A stretch of 64,000 bases of DNA from Eudorina sp. 2006-703-Eu-15 (GCA_003117195.1 BDSI01000051.1:374400-438399), one strand, 5' to 3'. Positions 12,001-24,234 are shown, counted from the first letter of the stretch. Made by a program: numbers and translations. The notes: generated by a model not told the origin, from the sequence alone.

Positions 12001-15000
12001 CTGCTGCCGGACGGGGAGGCTGAGGGGTGCCGAAGGGGGCGAGCGCCGCTGGGGAAGGCGAGAGAGAGAAGAGGGAGCAGGGGACGGCGCAGGCGAGGGG
12101 GGGCTTGTACGGAGATGCGTTGGGGCACTTACCTCGAGCACCGTACTTCCGGGGCGGACACCCGTGGGAGACAGTCCACTGCCCGGACAAACAAACCCAG
12201 CTCCGCCACCCGACGAACCCTCGGGATGACTGCCCCATGGGGTTCCAGAAGGGTTCTGCTCTCACACCCACCGACCCACAGGACTGAGGGATCGGTGATG
12301 GCCCACGGGTCGGACAACGCGGCGCCCCTCCTGGACCCAACTTCCCCGCCCCCGCCCCCGCCCCCCCGGCCCCCCGCACCTGCGCCACCGCCACCTTCTT
12401 CCGAAGCATCTTGCGGTACACGCTGTGCAGGCTCTTCAGGCGACCCTGAATGTTGATGCCCAGCCCGCCCGCCTGGCTCCGGATCTGGATCTCGTTGTAC
12501 AGCAGCGCCGCGCACTCGTCCAACACGTCCAGACCGCGGCTGCGGGGACAGCGGGCCGCGCGGGGGCGGGAAGCGTGGGCGGGGAAGACACCGAAACCGC
12601 GAAACATCACCGATTGCGTGGTAACACCCACGCCCCTCCTCCCCTCCACCCACCCGGCACCCAGCCATCCATTCCTATACACATCCCCACTGCCCTAAAC
12701 CTCACCCACCCACACATCCCCATGCCCTCACCGTGTGCTGCTGGCCAGGCCCCTCAGGTTCTTGAAGCTGACGCTCTCAAAGGGCACCACCGTCGACAGA
12801 ATGAGCTTGAGCCGCTCCTGCTGCGCACTCAGAGGGCTGAGCGGCAGCGACGGAGCCGGCGGACTGCCACTCCCACTGCCACTGCCACTGCCACTCTCGC
12901 TGGCGCTGGACGACCGCCCGCTCGCGCCCGGCTCCGCCGCCAACGCTGGCTCCGCTTCGTCCGACGGCGGGGGCGGCGGCGGGAGCTGGGGCTGGGGCTG
13001 GGATGCTCGGGTGGGGGAGTGGGTGTGGTGCTGCTGCGGGTCGATTGGCGACGGCAGCGCAGCTCCGGGTGCGAGGGCTGCGGCGATGACGGGGGCGGGC
13101 GCAGGCGCGGGGGCAGCCAGGCTGGAGAGGGTGGCGGCGGCCGCAGCCGCAGCCGGTTGGAGGGTGTCGCTGCCGCTGCCGCTGCCGGTGGTGGTGGTGG
13201 TGTCGATGCTCGGCTGCTGGATGCCACCTCCAGGGGCGGACTGGAAGGGGCCCGCTGACGTCATCCCGTACGGCAGGACGACGCCGTCCAGCAGCAACGG
13301 CCCGTCGACCGACTCAAGCGTGCCGTACGACGCCATCGCGAACGCATCTGGAGAGGCGGCCCCGAGACCAACATAGTCCGCGGCGCCGCCGCTAGTGCTA
13401 CTGCTGCTGCTGCTTCTGCTCGCGCCCTTGCTGATGCGGAGGCTGTCGTGGAGGCTGCTGCCGTACCCAGTGCTCATGCCGCCCTCGCTGTCCGAGGAGC
13501 TGCTACTGCAAACGCTACTGCTAGTACTGCTGTCACTGCTAGTGCTGCTGCTGCCGTGCCGTACAGCGGTGGTCGGCACGGTCCAGTCGCCGCGCAGGGA
13601 CGCTGACACCCGCGGGTGAACCTCCAGGGAGGTGCCGCCGCCTGGATGTGCTACTGCCACCTCCGAGGAGGCGGCAGAAGCAGCAGCAGCAGCAGCAGCT
13701 GCTGCGGTCATAACCACAACCGAGGACTCCATGGCAACAGCGGCGACGCTGGCGCCCGCGCTGCTGCCGTGGCCGGGGTCGTCGCCGTCGCCGGGACCGA
13801 AAGAGGCAGCCAGCGACGTGGGCGGCTGCAGAGGCAGCATCTCTTCCTCCTCCTCCTCATCCGCCACGGCCACCGCCACAGCAAGGGCCACCGCCGCTGT
13901 GGAGACAGCCGCCGCGGAAACCGCCGGCGACGACGACGACGACCCCGCCGAGGCGGCGGCGCCGGCTCCGCCACCCACCCGTTGCCCGACGTCGGCCTCC
14001 ATCACAACGAGCGACGTCGACGCTGCTACAGCCGCCAGTCTGGCTGCCTTAGACGGCGCCGCCGCCCTCGCGGGTGAGAGCCTGACAGGCTGCACGACCG
14101 CGGCTGGCGGCGGCGGCGGCACCGCCGCCGCTGCCACCGCAGCCTCGGCCGCCAGCACCTGCGCCCGCTCCAGCGGCCCCATCTCGGCTCGCGACGCCGG
14201 CTGCGGGCCCCCCGGCATGCCCATTCCCATTCGCCGCCGTGATCGCTGCCGGGCGGCATACCCGTCGTCGCCGCCGCTCATGCCCGCCGCCGCTGCCGCC
14301 CGGACGCCGGCAGCACGGGTGTAGTGGCGGACCGGGGCCTCCGGCCCCGAAACCTGTACGATGCGCAGCCCCAGGCCGTCGCCGCCACCTCCGCCGCCGC
14401 CACCCGACGGCACCGGCCCCACCTCGTCCTGCAGCTGCTCCTCCACCACCGCCAGCGTGGGCAGGCTCCACAGGCGGTCCAGCTCCGCCCTCAGGGTGCA
14501 GTAGGTGCTCGGCTGTAGCACCGCAAAGCACAGGTCCTCCATCTCCGACTACAGCTCGCAAACGATCAGCGGCAGCAGCAGGGAGGGGCGGGGCAGCGCA
14601 GGGCAGGGAGGGGCAGAGAGGGGCAGGGAGGGGCAGGGAGCGTGCGACTGCTTGACTGCGACTGCTCGGAGTGGGCTTCCGGCCGCTTCCGGGACTTCGA
14701 AGACCAAAAGGAACAAAGGCAGCCCTCCTTCGGGTATGTATGGGTATGTAAAACTGCGGTGGCGGTTGCTGCGAACTGCCTCTCGAACGGCCCCCCAGGA
14801 TGCTTGCCGGTGGGTGGATACTACCTTGGCGGTTCGTATCTGTGTAACTACATACCCCCTCTCAGCAGCGGTCACCCTGCCCACTCCCCCGCCACCCGCC
14901 CCGCCCCCCCTCCCACCGCCACACCCGCCCCGCCACCCGTCCCACCGCGACACCCGCCCCGCCACCCGTCCCACCGCCACACCCGCCCCGCCCCGCCCTC

Positions 15001-18000
15001 CCACCGCCCCTGCCGCCCGCCGCACCTTGAGTCCATCCCAGCCCAGCGACTCCGCCATGCTGCACCACACCTCCAGCGTCTCCTCCGCCACGCTCCGCTG
15101 CTTCTCCGGCGCCAGCACGTACACGGTGCGCATGTTGTGCAGTCGGTCAGCCAGCTTGATCAGGATGACCAGCGGCTCCTCGAAGGCCAGGTCCACGATC
15201 AGCTTGCGCAGCTGCTTGAAGTGGTCGGGGGAGTACTGGGCCCAGCCCTGGCGGTGTGTCAAGAGTCACGGGGTTGGGGTTGCGGGTCACGGGGTTGGGG
15301 TTGCGGGTCACGGGGTTGGGGTTGCGGGTCACGGGTTGGGAAATTCGGTTGGGATGTCTGAGGACCTTCCAGGGAGGCAGTTGTGCCGCGGGAGGGGGAA
15401 GGGACCCAACACAGCCCAGTAAACACTACCTGCGCCCCGTACCTGCCGCCTCGCTGCCCCAAACCGAGGTCCCTGCTCAACAAAACACACCCACCCACCC
15501 ACCCGCCCACACACGGACCCCCTCCCCCCACACACACACCCGCGCGCACATGGCACGCACTCCCTGCCTTGACTCCATCCAACAGACCTGCAACCATGGC
15601 ATACGCAGGGTCCCGAGCAGCTGCCGCCCGCGCCCCCCCCCGCCCGTGCCCGGGTTTGTTTCTGGTTTTTCTCCTGTTTTTTCAATTCAACCCACACATA
15701 CCTGGCGCTTGCCCCTCCTCAGCAGCTGGTTCATCTGGCTGAGCTTTGACACCTGGTTGACCAGCGCCGCCACCCGGGGGCCGAACGCCTGCTGCATGGC
15801 GCCCAGATCGGTGGGCGTGTCGTCGATGACGTCGTGCAGTACGGCAGCCATGATGCAGGATACGTGGCTGTGGCGGGGGAGAGAGGCACCGCGTGACACG
15901 GGTTTGTATAATGAGAACCCTCACCCATAACCACCGTGACAGGAAAGTACGGCAGGCAGGACGTGGGCGGTACGGCAGGGTGGGGGGGCCGGGACCAGGA
16001 CCAGGACGGGACCACGTCAGGCGAGGGACATGAGATAGGGCTGGGGCTGGGGCTGGGGGAGGTGTCCACGAGCCCGGCAGACAAGCCGCCCCTCGAGGGG
16101 GGGCCTCGAAGCACACACGCACTCACACACACAGCCCCTGTCCCGATGCTGGTTTTGATGCGATTTCATTCACAGGGTTATTATGGAAAGTATACGCGTG
16201 GTGGGTGGCGTCCGTCGAGCGGGTTCCGTCGCTGAACACACAGTCCGATCCCGGTCGGCCGACCGACCCACCGCCTCGACAGCCGCCGGACGGACGGCGG
16301 GAGAGCCCGGCGACCCAACAGAGGCTGTCAAGAGGGCAACAGAGCCGCAGCGGCGGTATCAGGACGCCGACGCTTGCTTGGACTGCGCCCAAGCTAGGCC
16401 GGCAGCTGCAGCGCCCGCACCCCCCAACCCCGCATCCCCGCTTGGACGGTCCGATCAAAGACGGTTCTCGCCGAGCTCCCACATCACCCGCCTTGCCCGC
16501 AGCTGCCCCGCCCCCCGCTTTGGTCTATCTCAAGTCACGCTTTGGTCTATCTCAAGTCACGCTTTGGTCTATCTCAAGTAACCCCCTTACCTCGTCCACC
16601 TTCGTCCCTTGAGTTTTCCCCCTTGTTCCCCCTCTGCATTCCACGCCCCTGTCCTCTTCCCCACCCGCACCCCACCCCACCCCACCCCACCCACGCCGAC
16701 TCCGCCACGTCAAGTACTCTACGAGATTACTACGCCTAGTGACCAGCGGGTCAACTCCGGGGTTGCATTTTTTTGCGATTCGACCCCCGCCCCCGCACCC
16801 CGCCCCCGCAACGCCCTTGCCCCTCACCGGTCCTGCTCCGTGGCCGTGTGGGCAATGGGCAGACACGCCTCCACGATAAGCGCCGTCTCGACGCAGTGGG
16901 TCACGTAGGGCTCGCCCGTCTTGCGGCGCTGGTGCTGGTGCGCCTCCGCGGCGAACTCCACGGCCGCCAGCACGGCGGGTATCTGGAAGAAGCGGCTGTT
17001 GGTCACATCCACGCCGTGGAGGTAGGTCCGGGGCTGCGTGTGTGAATGTTTAGAGGCGAGACCCGTGTGTGTGTATGTGTTGTGCGCGTGGGGGCAGGGA
17101 ATCACAAACAGAAGAACCAGGGGAAAAGGGGGCGGGAGGGGGGCGGGAGGGCAAAGTCAGGGGGCAGGTACGGATCGGGCGAAAGGGCGGAGCGAGACCG
17201 GGGGAAAGGCGATGAAAACTGGTAGAGGCCCGGTGGAAGAGGCTGATGGGGGGAGGGGAAGCGCATGGTCTCCGGCCTAGCTGTTGGGTGGGGTGTGAGA
17301 CAAGGGGGCGGCTCGGGAGGGAGGTGGCAACCAAGCTCCCCGGTGGCTCGGGGGACAGGGCCATCCCCGGGGGCAGCCGCTACTACCCATTCGGGGGCGG
17401 CCTAAGAACGGCGCATGCAAGCGCGGCCTCCCTCCCTGTCTCTCCCCCTCCCCCTCCCCTCCCGACCCCGCAACTGCCCCCGTGGACAACACCAAGCGCT
17501 CCGCAACGCGTAGCAAGCGCCGCCCCGCAACCACCGTCCCGGCCATTTGAGCGGCCCTCCACGCTGCGCCCCGCAACGAGCACCATCCTTCAACGTGTTC
17601 TCGCCCCCGGGTCCCAGCCCCACCGCCCTTTCCCCCTCCCCCTGCCCCTCCTCGCTCCCCTGCGACACAGCGCGGTCCCCGGGGGCCCGCACCTGCACTT
17701 GCTGGGCGCGCCGGTCAAAGTGGAAGAATTCCGCCAGTACGGCCATCAGGTTGTACGACAGGGCGCCCAGCGCGACGGACAGCGCGCACAGCGTTGTGAA
17801 CCACAGGCTCGCGCCGTGGTAGGCCCCTGAGAGGGCAGGGGGGAAGGAGAAGGGGACGAGGAAAGGGGATTGATTGGGGAAAATTGATCTTGGGCAGTTG
17901 GCAAAAAGGTGGCGAAGGTCAGCCAGCGGGAGACTATGTAAAGGATAAAGAGAGGCTGACGGCACGTTACATTGGTACACGGGGAGGGCAGCGCAGCGCG

Positions 18001-18034
18001 GCGTCCCGTACAACGCCCAGACAGAGCGGCTCAT
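9048..18034 (-). CDS. RSH: RelA/SpoT homologue (RSH): (p)ppGpp hydrolase/synthetase with TGS domain
   Basis: Makes and degrades the alarmone (p)ppGpp; plant and algal RSH act in plastids. Exons, 5' to 3' on the minus strand: 18034-17971 (tentative), 17826-17693, 17033-16828, 15867-15702, 15247-15026, 14548-12732, 12539-12380, 11928-11745, 11329-11107, 10919-10297, 10021-9819, 9101-9048 (TGA). All phases close, giving 1351 aa. A hydrophobic helix lies at about residues 25-50. The HD domain follows, with [22 protein letters not shown] (146-151) and IKLADRLHN (220-228). A Ser/Ala/Gly-rich insertion of about 500 residues comes next. The synthetase domain has [13 protein letters not shown], a [12 protein letters not shown] strand, GYQALHT and EVQIKT, so the usual catalytic residues are present. 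A second Ala/Gly insertion follows, then TGS ([19 protein letters not shown]) reaching the end. No ACT domain is seen. The DD in place of ED recalls plant RSH2/RSH3. The first exon is a phase-compatible guess; a longer transit peptide upstream is possible. Confidence 0.9.
9170..9259. repeat. 18-bp tandem repeat, about five copies, in the last RSH intron
   Basis: The unit is roughly GCAGATATTGAGGAAAGG with small variation between copies. It lies in the intron between the last two RSH exons (9102-9818). It reads as repeated ADIEER on the plus strand, but nothing else supports coding. Confidence 0.85.
13381..14475 (-). repeat. Low-complexity Ser/Ala/Gly coding insertion inside RSH
   Basis: Within the 1817-bp RSH exon the protein runs through poly-Ala, poly-Gly, poly-Ser and Glu-rich stretches between the HD and synthetase domains. 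The low-complexity sequence actually spans most of 12850-14475; the densest part is given here. The frame stays open and in phase throughout. Plant RSH proteins have only a short linker at this point (known from the family). Confidence 0.75.
15265..15340. repeat. 21-bp tandem repeat in an RSH intron
   Basis: The unit GTCACGGGGTTGGGGTTGCGG is repeated about three and a half times just upstream (on +) of the RSH exon that begins at 15247 on the minus strand. It is G-rich on the plus strand. Confidence 0.85.
16517..16581. repeat. 22-bp tandem repeat, three copies, in an RSH intron
   Basis: The unit is GCTTTGGTCTATCTCAAGTC plus two bases, three copies, the last one diverging at its end. It lies in the intron 15868-16827. 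Confidence 0.85.
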
Positions 18035-19853
18035 CTCAACCAGCAGTGGGAGGGCCTCTTCAAACCCCCTTGCCTCCCTAACCCCGTTCTTCGCTTAACG
18101 GAATGAGGGCGGGCCGCCCAACCGGTTGTGCGGCGCGGGAAAGGGGAGGGGAGACGATGTGCGCGGGGGGGCCCCTGCCAGGCATCCCGTAGGGTCCTGC
18201 CAGCGCCGGGACGCCCACATCGCACTGCCTCGCAGACATTGCACGGAACGCGGCGCAGTGATGCCGCCCAGCTCCTAGCGCGCCTCTCCCTCTCTGACGC
18301 ACCAACGCCTCTCCGGAGGAAGAAGCGCGGCTGGGCGCGTGCTGGACCGATTCGCTAGGGGGGCGCGCCCGTCGACAGCGGGGGCCGTTCGGGCGGGAGA
18401 GATACCGTCAACCAGCACGACTGGAGCGAGACAGCGCAGACACCGCGAGGGTGCGTGATGCAGTCCCGTTCAGCGCCGGATGGGACCGGGGGACGCGCGT
18501 CAACGCTTGTTCTGGGGCGGGGTCGCGGCACATGGCGGGTTGGCAGCAGGCGGGTCAGCGCGCGGCAACTCGCCTGAAGTCACCGTATGGCTCCACGCTA
18601 TCACAAGTGGAACTCCGGAAGCTAGCGAGAGGGTCGCGGCGTGAGGTGCAGCTCCGCAGGCGGACCCTTGCCGTCGCGGCAAAAGTGCAGGTCTGCGGAG
18701 CCATGAATGCTGATGGCGCAGAGGCCAACGACTCGTCCTTGAGTGAACTAAAGACTTTGCGTGGCTAACAGGCTGCACCATTGACGTCGGGAACCCTGAC
18801 GTGGCTATAAAACCTACTTACTACCAGGGCCACAGAGGTGTGTCATAGCACATTTTTCGATTGTCTACATTAGTAGGAATGCGTAAAATACAGAAACGTA
18901 ATGGCGCGCTCAAAATGTGGACAACCGAGCGTCGTGTGGGTGGTCTATGCAAGCGCGTTGTTGACACACGTCTAACGCTGAAATGAAGGTCAAGATACAA
19001 TACACAACGCGTTGCTGTTATACGCGGCTGCAAGCAACATTTTGTTTGTCGAAGTTGGGCTTTTGTGCGATGTTCACGTACAACTACGCTTATGTATTGC
19101 AGTATTGGCTTCTGGCCTCAGCAGGCCCGCCACACTGGATCAAGCCATAGACCGCAAAAATGGCTTGCGCATGTCAGAGAGTTACACAAGCGTTGCGGCC
19201 CCGGCAACCGAGCCACGCCCGAAAGCCGTGACGTCCACACCCAGGCTCACAGCCCCGGCATCCACCCTTTGCAACCCCTAACACAGAAATGCAGGTAATC
19301 CACGGGAGTCCCTCCGCCCCTGTCATCTTGGCCTACAGTGGGCTACAGCCCGCATCGCGGCGCACCTTCGACCTCCCAACGTCGCCATGGCCGCACCCGC
19401 GCGACCCTCACGCAGCGCCTCTCAGCGACCAACACCTACATACCAGCAATCCGGCCCTGTACACCCCCCAAGAAGCGCTTCAGAGGATCGCCCCATCTGC
19501 AATCTGTCGCCGCGTGCTTGCGCCGCCGTCTTGGTCCGTCACGTCCCCCTTTCTGTCAATGAAGACAGCGGAGCCGCAAAAGAGCAACAAACCGATAACC
19601 GCCGATGTAGTCATTGACGAAGACGGCGAAGCGTTGACTCCGACGAAATAAGTAGAAGCTGATATGTTCAGATAGTGGACGGTTGATGAGACACCGTAGT
19701 AGGGCTGGCGAGAAGAGTTGTAACGGTCGAACCCAAGGAGCAAAGACTGCTACCTAGCCGGCCCGCGGCCCCCGCCCCCCTCTCCTTGAGTCGGTCAGTC
19801 AGCCGGTCAGAAAGGGTTCGGCACCCTACCTCCACGACGCCATGCGGATGCCT
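18035..19853. other. Intergenic: RSH 5' region and left LUC7 3' flank
   Basis: About 1.8 kb. On the minus strand it should hold the promoter and 5' UTR of RSH and the 3' UTR of the left LUC7 copy. A plus-strand frame around 19289-19651 is open and ends in TAA but has no clear splice partners or family pattern, so I do not call it a gene. A 20-bp element near 19551-19570 recurs inverted near 47374. Confidence 0.4.
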
Positions 19854-22836
19854 TCAGTATCGCCGCCTCTCCTGCACAAGGGGGAAACACCCGCGGTGGG
19901 GGAGGGGCAGTGGGGTCCGAGGGGTCCGAGTGGGGCCCAAACGTCGCGTTCCAGATCCGACCACATCCCCCCACACCGACCCAGATCGCGTCCGCTGTAA
20001 CTTTTGAACCCCAAGGTGGTCATTTGGGAACGGAGAGGCGCCGCGCGGCCGCTATGCGCGGTGCTGGTAACGTGCACCCATTCAGGTCCAGACCTTTTAG
20101 CCAGTGCGACAGCCTAGAGCCGAGTATCAGTACCTCATGGCGCTCAAGTGCGGCCCATCGTGTCGAAGGCGGCAAAGGGCGGCAAGCGGTAGTGATCCAG
20201 GGTCAACAGACCAATCTGCGCGACTCGTCCTCATGCGCCGCAAAAGCTGTACACCTTTCCCCGGGACACCCGCACTGCCCCCGCATCATTCTGCACACCC
20301 TAGAGCAGAGCAGAGCAGCCCGCACTGCCCTCCGTGCCCGGTTTTTTTTTCTGGGTCTGGGTCCCCTTGTCGGTCCCCCTCCGAGCACAAGAAGAACGCC
20401 TCGGTCTCCTCAGGACGGACTCACCAGCGCTGGGCGCCAGTGGTGTGGCACCGCACTGCCGCGCAAACATCCTCCGCATCCTCGACCAATGCCACGGCAG
20501 GAGGCCTCACCTAAGATACGTCGGCCATATCGTGTACGGCAAATGACACGGGGCGTCACACTGTACTTACCTCGTAGTAGCTGTCGCGTGGCCGATCACG
20601 GTAGCTACCGCCGCTGCCGTACGAGCCTGACCTGTATCCGTCGTCGCCGCGCCTGTCGTAGTCTCGCCGGTCGTCGTACCCGCGGCCCCGGCCGGCATCT
20701 TCGTAGCCCCGGCACCGCCCGTCGTCGTAGCCCCGCCCCCGGCCTTCATCGTACCCTCGACTCCGGCGATCGTCGTACCCACGGCCTCGGCTGTCGTCGT
20801 AACCCCGCCCGCGGCTGTCATCGTAGCCGCGGCCCCGGCTGTCGTATCCCCTGTCATCCCGCCTGCAAGCGACAGCAACCCCACACGGAGCTCGAATCAA
20901 GAGATCCCATTCCGCTTCGCGAGTTTACGGACACAGATACAACGGGTGACTTCGCAAGCCGCTGCCCATCCTGCGTGTGCGATCTGCCATCCCAGCCATG
21001 GCACTGATTCATCCTTTTCATCAAGTACGACGGCTCTTCGGCTCCTGCATCAGTGTCCAATCGATTAAGGCTTCCTACACGGTTGCCACTCACCCGCTGT
21101 CGTACCGCCGGTCATCGTACCCAGCGCTGCGCCCCGGCTGTCGTTGCCGGCACGGTCGTCGTACGTGCTGCGCCCCCGGCTATCGCTCTCCCGCCTGCAC
21201 ATCACAGGCAAGCGGTTGCGTTCACGCCAGAGGTGCATGGCCTCAGAACGTCCCGAGTCACCCGCACGCAGACATCTTGGTTCCCATTCCTAAGAACCAG
21301 CGCTGGGATAAGTACCCCGCGCCACAGCCACCCACCCGGCCGGCGACCGCTCCCTCTCCCTCTCCCGGCTGCGGTGGCCCGAGTCCTCTCCCGTCTGCGG
21401 CGGAGCGCTGCGCTCGCGCACCGGTGCCTCAGGCTCCCGGGACCGCGGCCGCTCCCACTTCTTCTGCAGATCGGCGAATTTCTCGCGAATGGCCTTCCAG
21501 CCCAGGTATTGCTTGCCAGTCAAGTGCTCCTGTGCCACACAAGAAACAATACGGGCAGAGACCATCAGACAGCGACACAAGAAACGAGGGCTGCGCCAGA
21601 ACTTTGGAGTGCAAGAGCACATATGCAACAAGGCAATTTATCGATGCGCAGGAAGCCTGCCCCCGTAATAGTTGTCCAACGTCCCAAGCCTTACACGGTC
21701 CCTATGCGCGCATGTCAGCACTCCCACCCGCTCTCCCCTGGCCCTGTCCGGTGCCGCCTCATGTCCGCGCCCCACAGCACCCACGATGTGCAGCGTGTGC
21801 TCCTAGGGACTGTGGTCTCTGTCCATACTTACCTGCGCAGCCAACATACTTGGGCTTGGTTTGGTTGAGGAACGTACCTGCCGCCGCTGATCATTGTCCG
21901 TACTGTTGATGAAGACGCCGCAGATGTCGCACACGCTCATGGTGCGGTCGGGTGCTGTGAGGCTGCGCTGCAGGCGGTCGTGCTGCGCCTGCAGCTCCTG
22001 CGCCTGTTGCGCCAGCGCCATGGACACGTCCACGTCACCTGCCTCGCCCGCCTCCTGGCTCTTGTGAAGCAGGTCTGCGACAGCCCAAGGAAGGGGAGAC
22101 ACCATGATTAACTCTTCGGCACATCATAACACACCCCTACAGATCCCCTTAGCAGCGTATGCTGACGGTGTGGTGTCCCGAACATCCCGTCGCGAGAACA
22201 AGATACACGCGGGTGCACGACCCGGACTGCAGCACGGCGTGCGCAGCATCCCACCTTTCGCTTTCGCCTGCATCTCTGCCAAGCGGGCTGCGTCATCCGG
22301 CTTCAGGGGCCGAGCACTGCTCTCCGCCTCGGCTCGCTCCTTCGCCTTGGCAATTTTCCGGTCCATCTCACGGATGAGGTCGTCCAGCACCTTCATGAGC
22401 CGCCGCTCGTACCTGCGCAGGAGCACACATTCGGTCCGACTGCATGCAGAACGCGACGATTACGTTTCAGGCAAACCCACAAACAATATACTGAGCTCAC
22501 CTCTCGTGCTCACGAGGGTCCTGCTTATCATATTCTGCTTGCAAATCATCCCATCCTATATGGTCTTCATGCAGCTCATATGGGCAGGGACCTGCAGGCG
22601 GCCAAGGGCGGGTGAAATGCGCTCTTTGCTCATCTGGAGAACATCGGCTAAGGAACCTGCTCACCTAAATCGCTCCTTGTATTTTTAAACAATCCATTCG
22701 GGCACAGGCCTGCCAGTGCATACTTGCACACCGACGGGTCGTCGTAGTGAATTCTCCGGTTCGAGCGCTGTGTCAACGGAACGTTGCGTTCTTTCCCCAT
22801 CAACTCGTCCAACATAGCGCGCATGGCGTCCACCAT
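19854..22836 (-). CDS. LUC7: LUC7-like U1 snRNP splicing factor, left copy, with a 1-nt deletion in the RS/RD domain
   Basis: LUC7 proteins bind the U1 snRNP and help select 5' splice sites in the nucleus. Exons on the minus strand: 22836-22665, 22591-22501, 22412-22255, 22074-21878, 21529-21336, 21194-21094, 20862-20571, 19871-19854 (TGA). The start follows LUC7 patterns (RAMLDELMGKERN). Zinc finger 1 is CCCH: Cys in PSVCKY, GLCPNG, GPCPYE and His in ELHEDH. Finger 2 is CDICG...EHLTGKQY. A coiled-coil-like central part precedes an Arg-rich C-terminus. Exon 6 is 101 nt instead of 102 in the other copy (four C instead of five near 21133). This shifts the last third out of the RS/RD frame into an open Thr/Ala/Gly-rich frame. 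The last exon still encodes ERRRY if read in the original frame. It is either a real frameshift or a homopolymer sequencing error. Confidence 0.85.
20316..22500. repeat. Left arm of inverted duplication (LUC7 pair)
   Basis: Reverse complement of about 24572-26757. Exons and introns are nearly identical; I found only a handful of single-base differences and one 1-nt deletion by eye. Identity stops abruptly at 20316 inside the last intron and fades through exon 2 (four differences in 91 bp). Exon 1 differs at many synonymous sites and intron 1 is not alignable. Confidence 0.9.
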
Positions 22837-24234
22837 TTTTGCTGTTTGTAGGACACTCTTGTGCCTGCAGAACCTGAATACCAATTGTTTTTGACCCTCA
22901 GAGGTCACGACACAATGTGTGTAGAACGTAATAATGTGCTGCGGACGATGTGTTCGCAATGTTTGAGGCTGGAGAACCTTGAGTCTTCAGGGTTGAGAAT
23001 TCGTACTGCTACACGTACGACGCACGTCATGCATCCCCTGCTCGCTCCAAGCAAATGCACCGACGTTTTCATCGTGGCGACTATGGAGGAGAACACGACG
23101 TCGTAGCTACTTTATGGACAAGAGCGCGACCAGGAGGGTTTCCTTGCACCCTTGATAGCGCGGCATCCGCCGGCCGTGCCAGCCAACAACTTGGACGGCC
23201 AGACTTGACACCTGTGCCTCATTATGTCGATGACCTGTTTCACCGCTAGCCCATCGAGGCGCTACATACGGCACCGCTGACGGCACTGCCGTGGCTGGCG
23301 CACGAGCAGCTGCGCATGAGTCTCATCTTCACGAGGGGTAACCGCGCGTGGATGCTGTCTTCCTTCCTGGAGGGTGATCTGGACGCGCTGACGGGACGCT
23401 GTGCTCCTGGAGTACCGGAGGGCGGTTGTGGCCTTATGGGGCAACCCGATGGTGGCCTTGGGCAAACACGGATTCGTTCAATCATGGCGATGCCGTCCAG
23501 ACCCTCGAGGCACCGCTTTGTCACTTCCGAAATTGCGGACAAGCGCTTGGCACTCCAGACGCGCTGTGGCTCTAACACCGGAGACGTGAACTGATCGCTG
23601 TGAGTGGCCCCTGCAGTACCATCACACTTGGACAGTTGTACGGACGCTTACATCATTGATTGTAGAGATTGTAGAGATTGCGTTCGGAATAAGTGATTTC
23701 CACTCGTCCGCCCCCAAGCCACCTGGCCGCCGCCATCCCCGTGCCGCTGCCGACGTCAGTGTCTCAACATTCGTCATACGTGGCCATAGCGGACGTCATA
23801 GCCGGGAACGCAGCGTCGTAGGCCTAAGCTCCTGCTCCCAGTTCGCACCGGCAGGGCTGGGCAGGGGCGGCAGGGGCCCTCCGGCAAGTAGCCCGCGGCA
23901 GCGCCTCCCTTCTCATTCCCCCATGGGGCCTTCATATCGCCAGGATCGATTTGCACAGGCTTGCAGCTGAAGGTGGGAAAGGCCTTCCGAGGTTATGGCC
24001 AGTTGGCCGCAGTGCTCAGGTCCGCCATAGCCCTCTACGGTGTCGTACATGCCTTGTTGTACTTGCACCGCTATGGACGAACTTTATGTATCAAGTTTCA
24101 GTAACTAAGTATATTTTTGTATGTCCTAATATTTGTCTTGTTGACAAAGGCCCTAGGCATCACCTTTACCTTTGCAGGCTCACCATAGAGTGTTTTCCTT
24201 GATCTGACGCCAACCCAACTTACATCTCACAAGA
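22837..24234. promoter_or_regulatory. Head-to-head intergenic region between the two LUC7 copies
   Basis: About 1.4 kb lies between two divergent ATG codons, so it must carry both promoters. The sequences just upstream of each ATG are unrelated. It contains open but unrecognised stretches, for example 23246-23578 on the minus strand, which could be a gene relic. I see no convincing TATA box assignment. Confidence 0.45.

Noticed and set aside
19289..19651. 120-residue plus-strand frame ending in ITADVVIDEDGEALTPTK
   Set aside because: No splice series, start context or family match; it lies between the RSH promoter and the left LUC7 3' end on the opposite strand.
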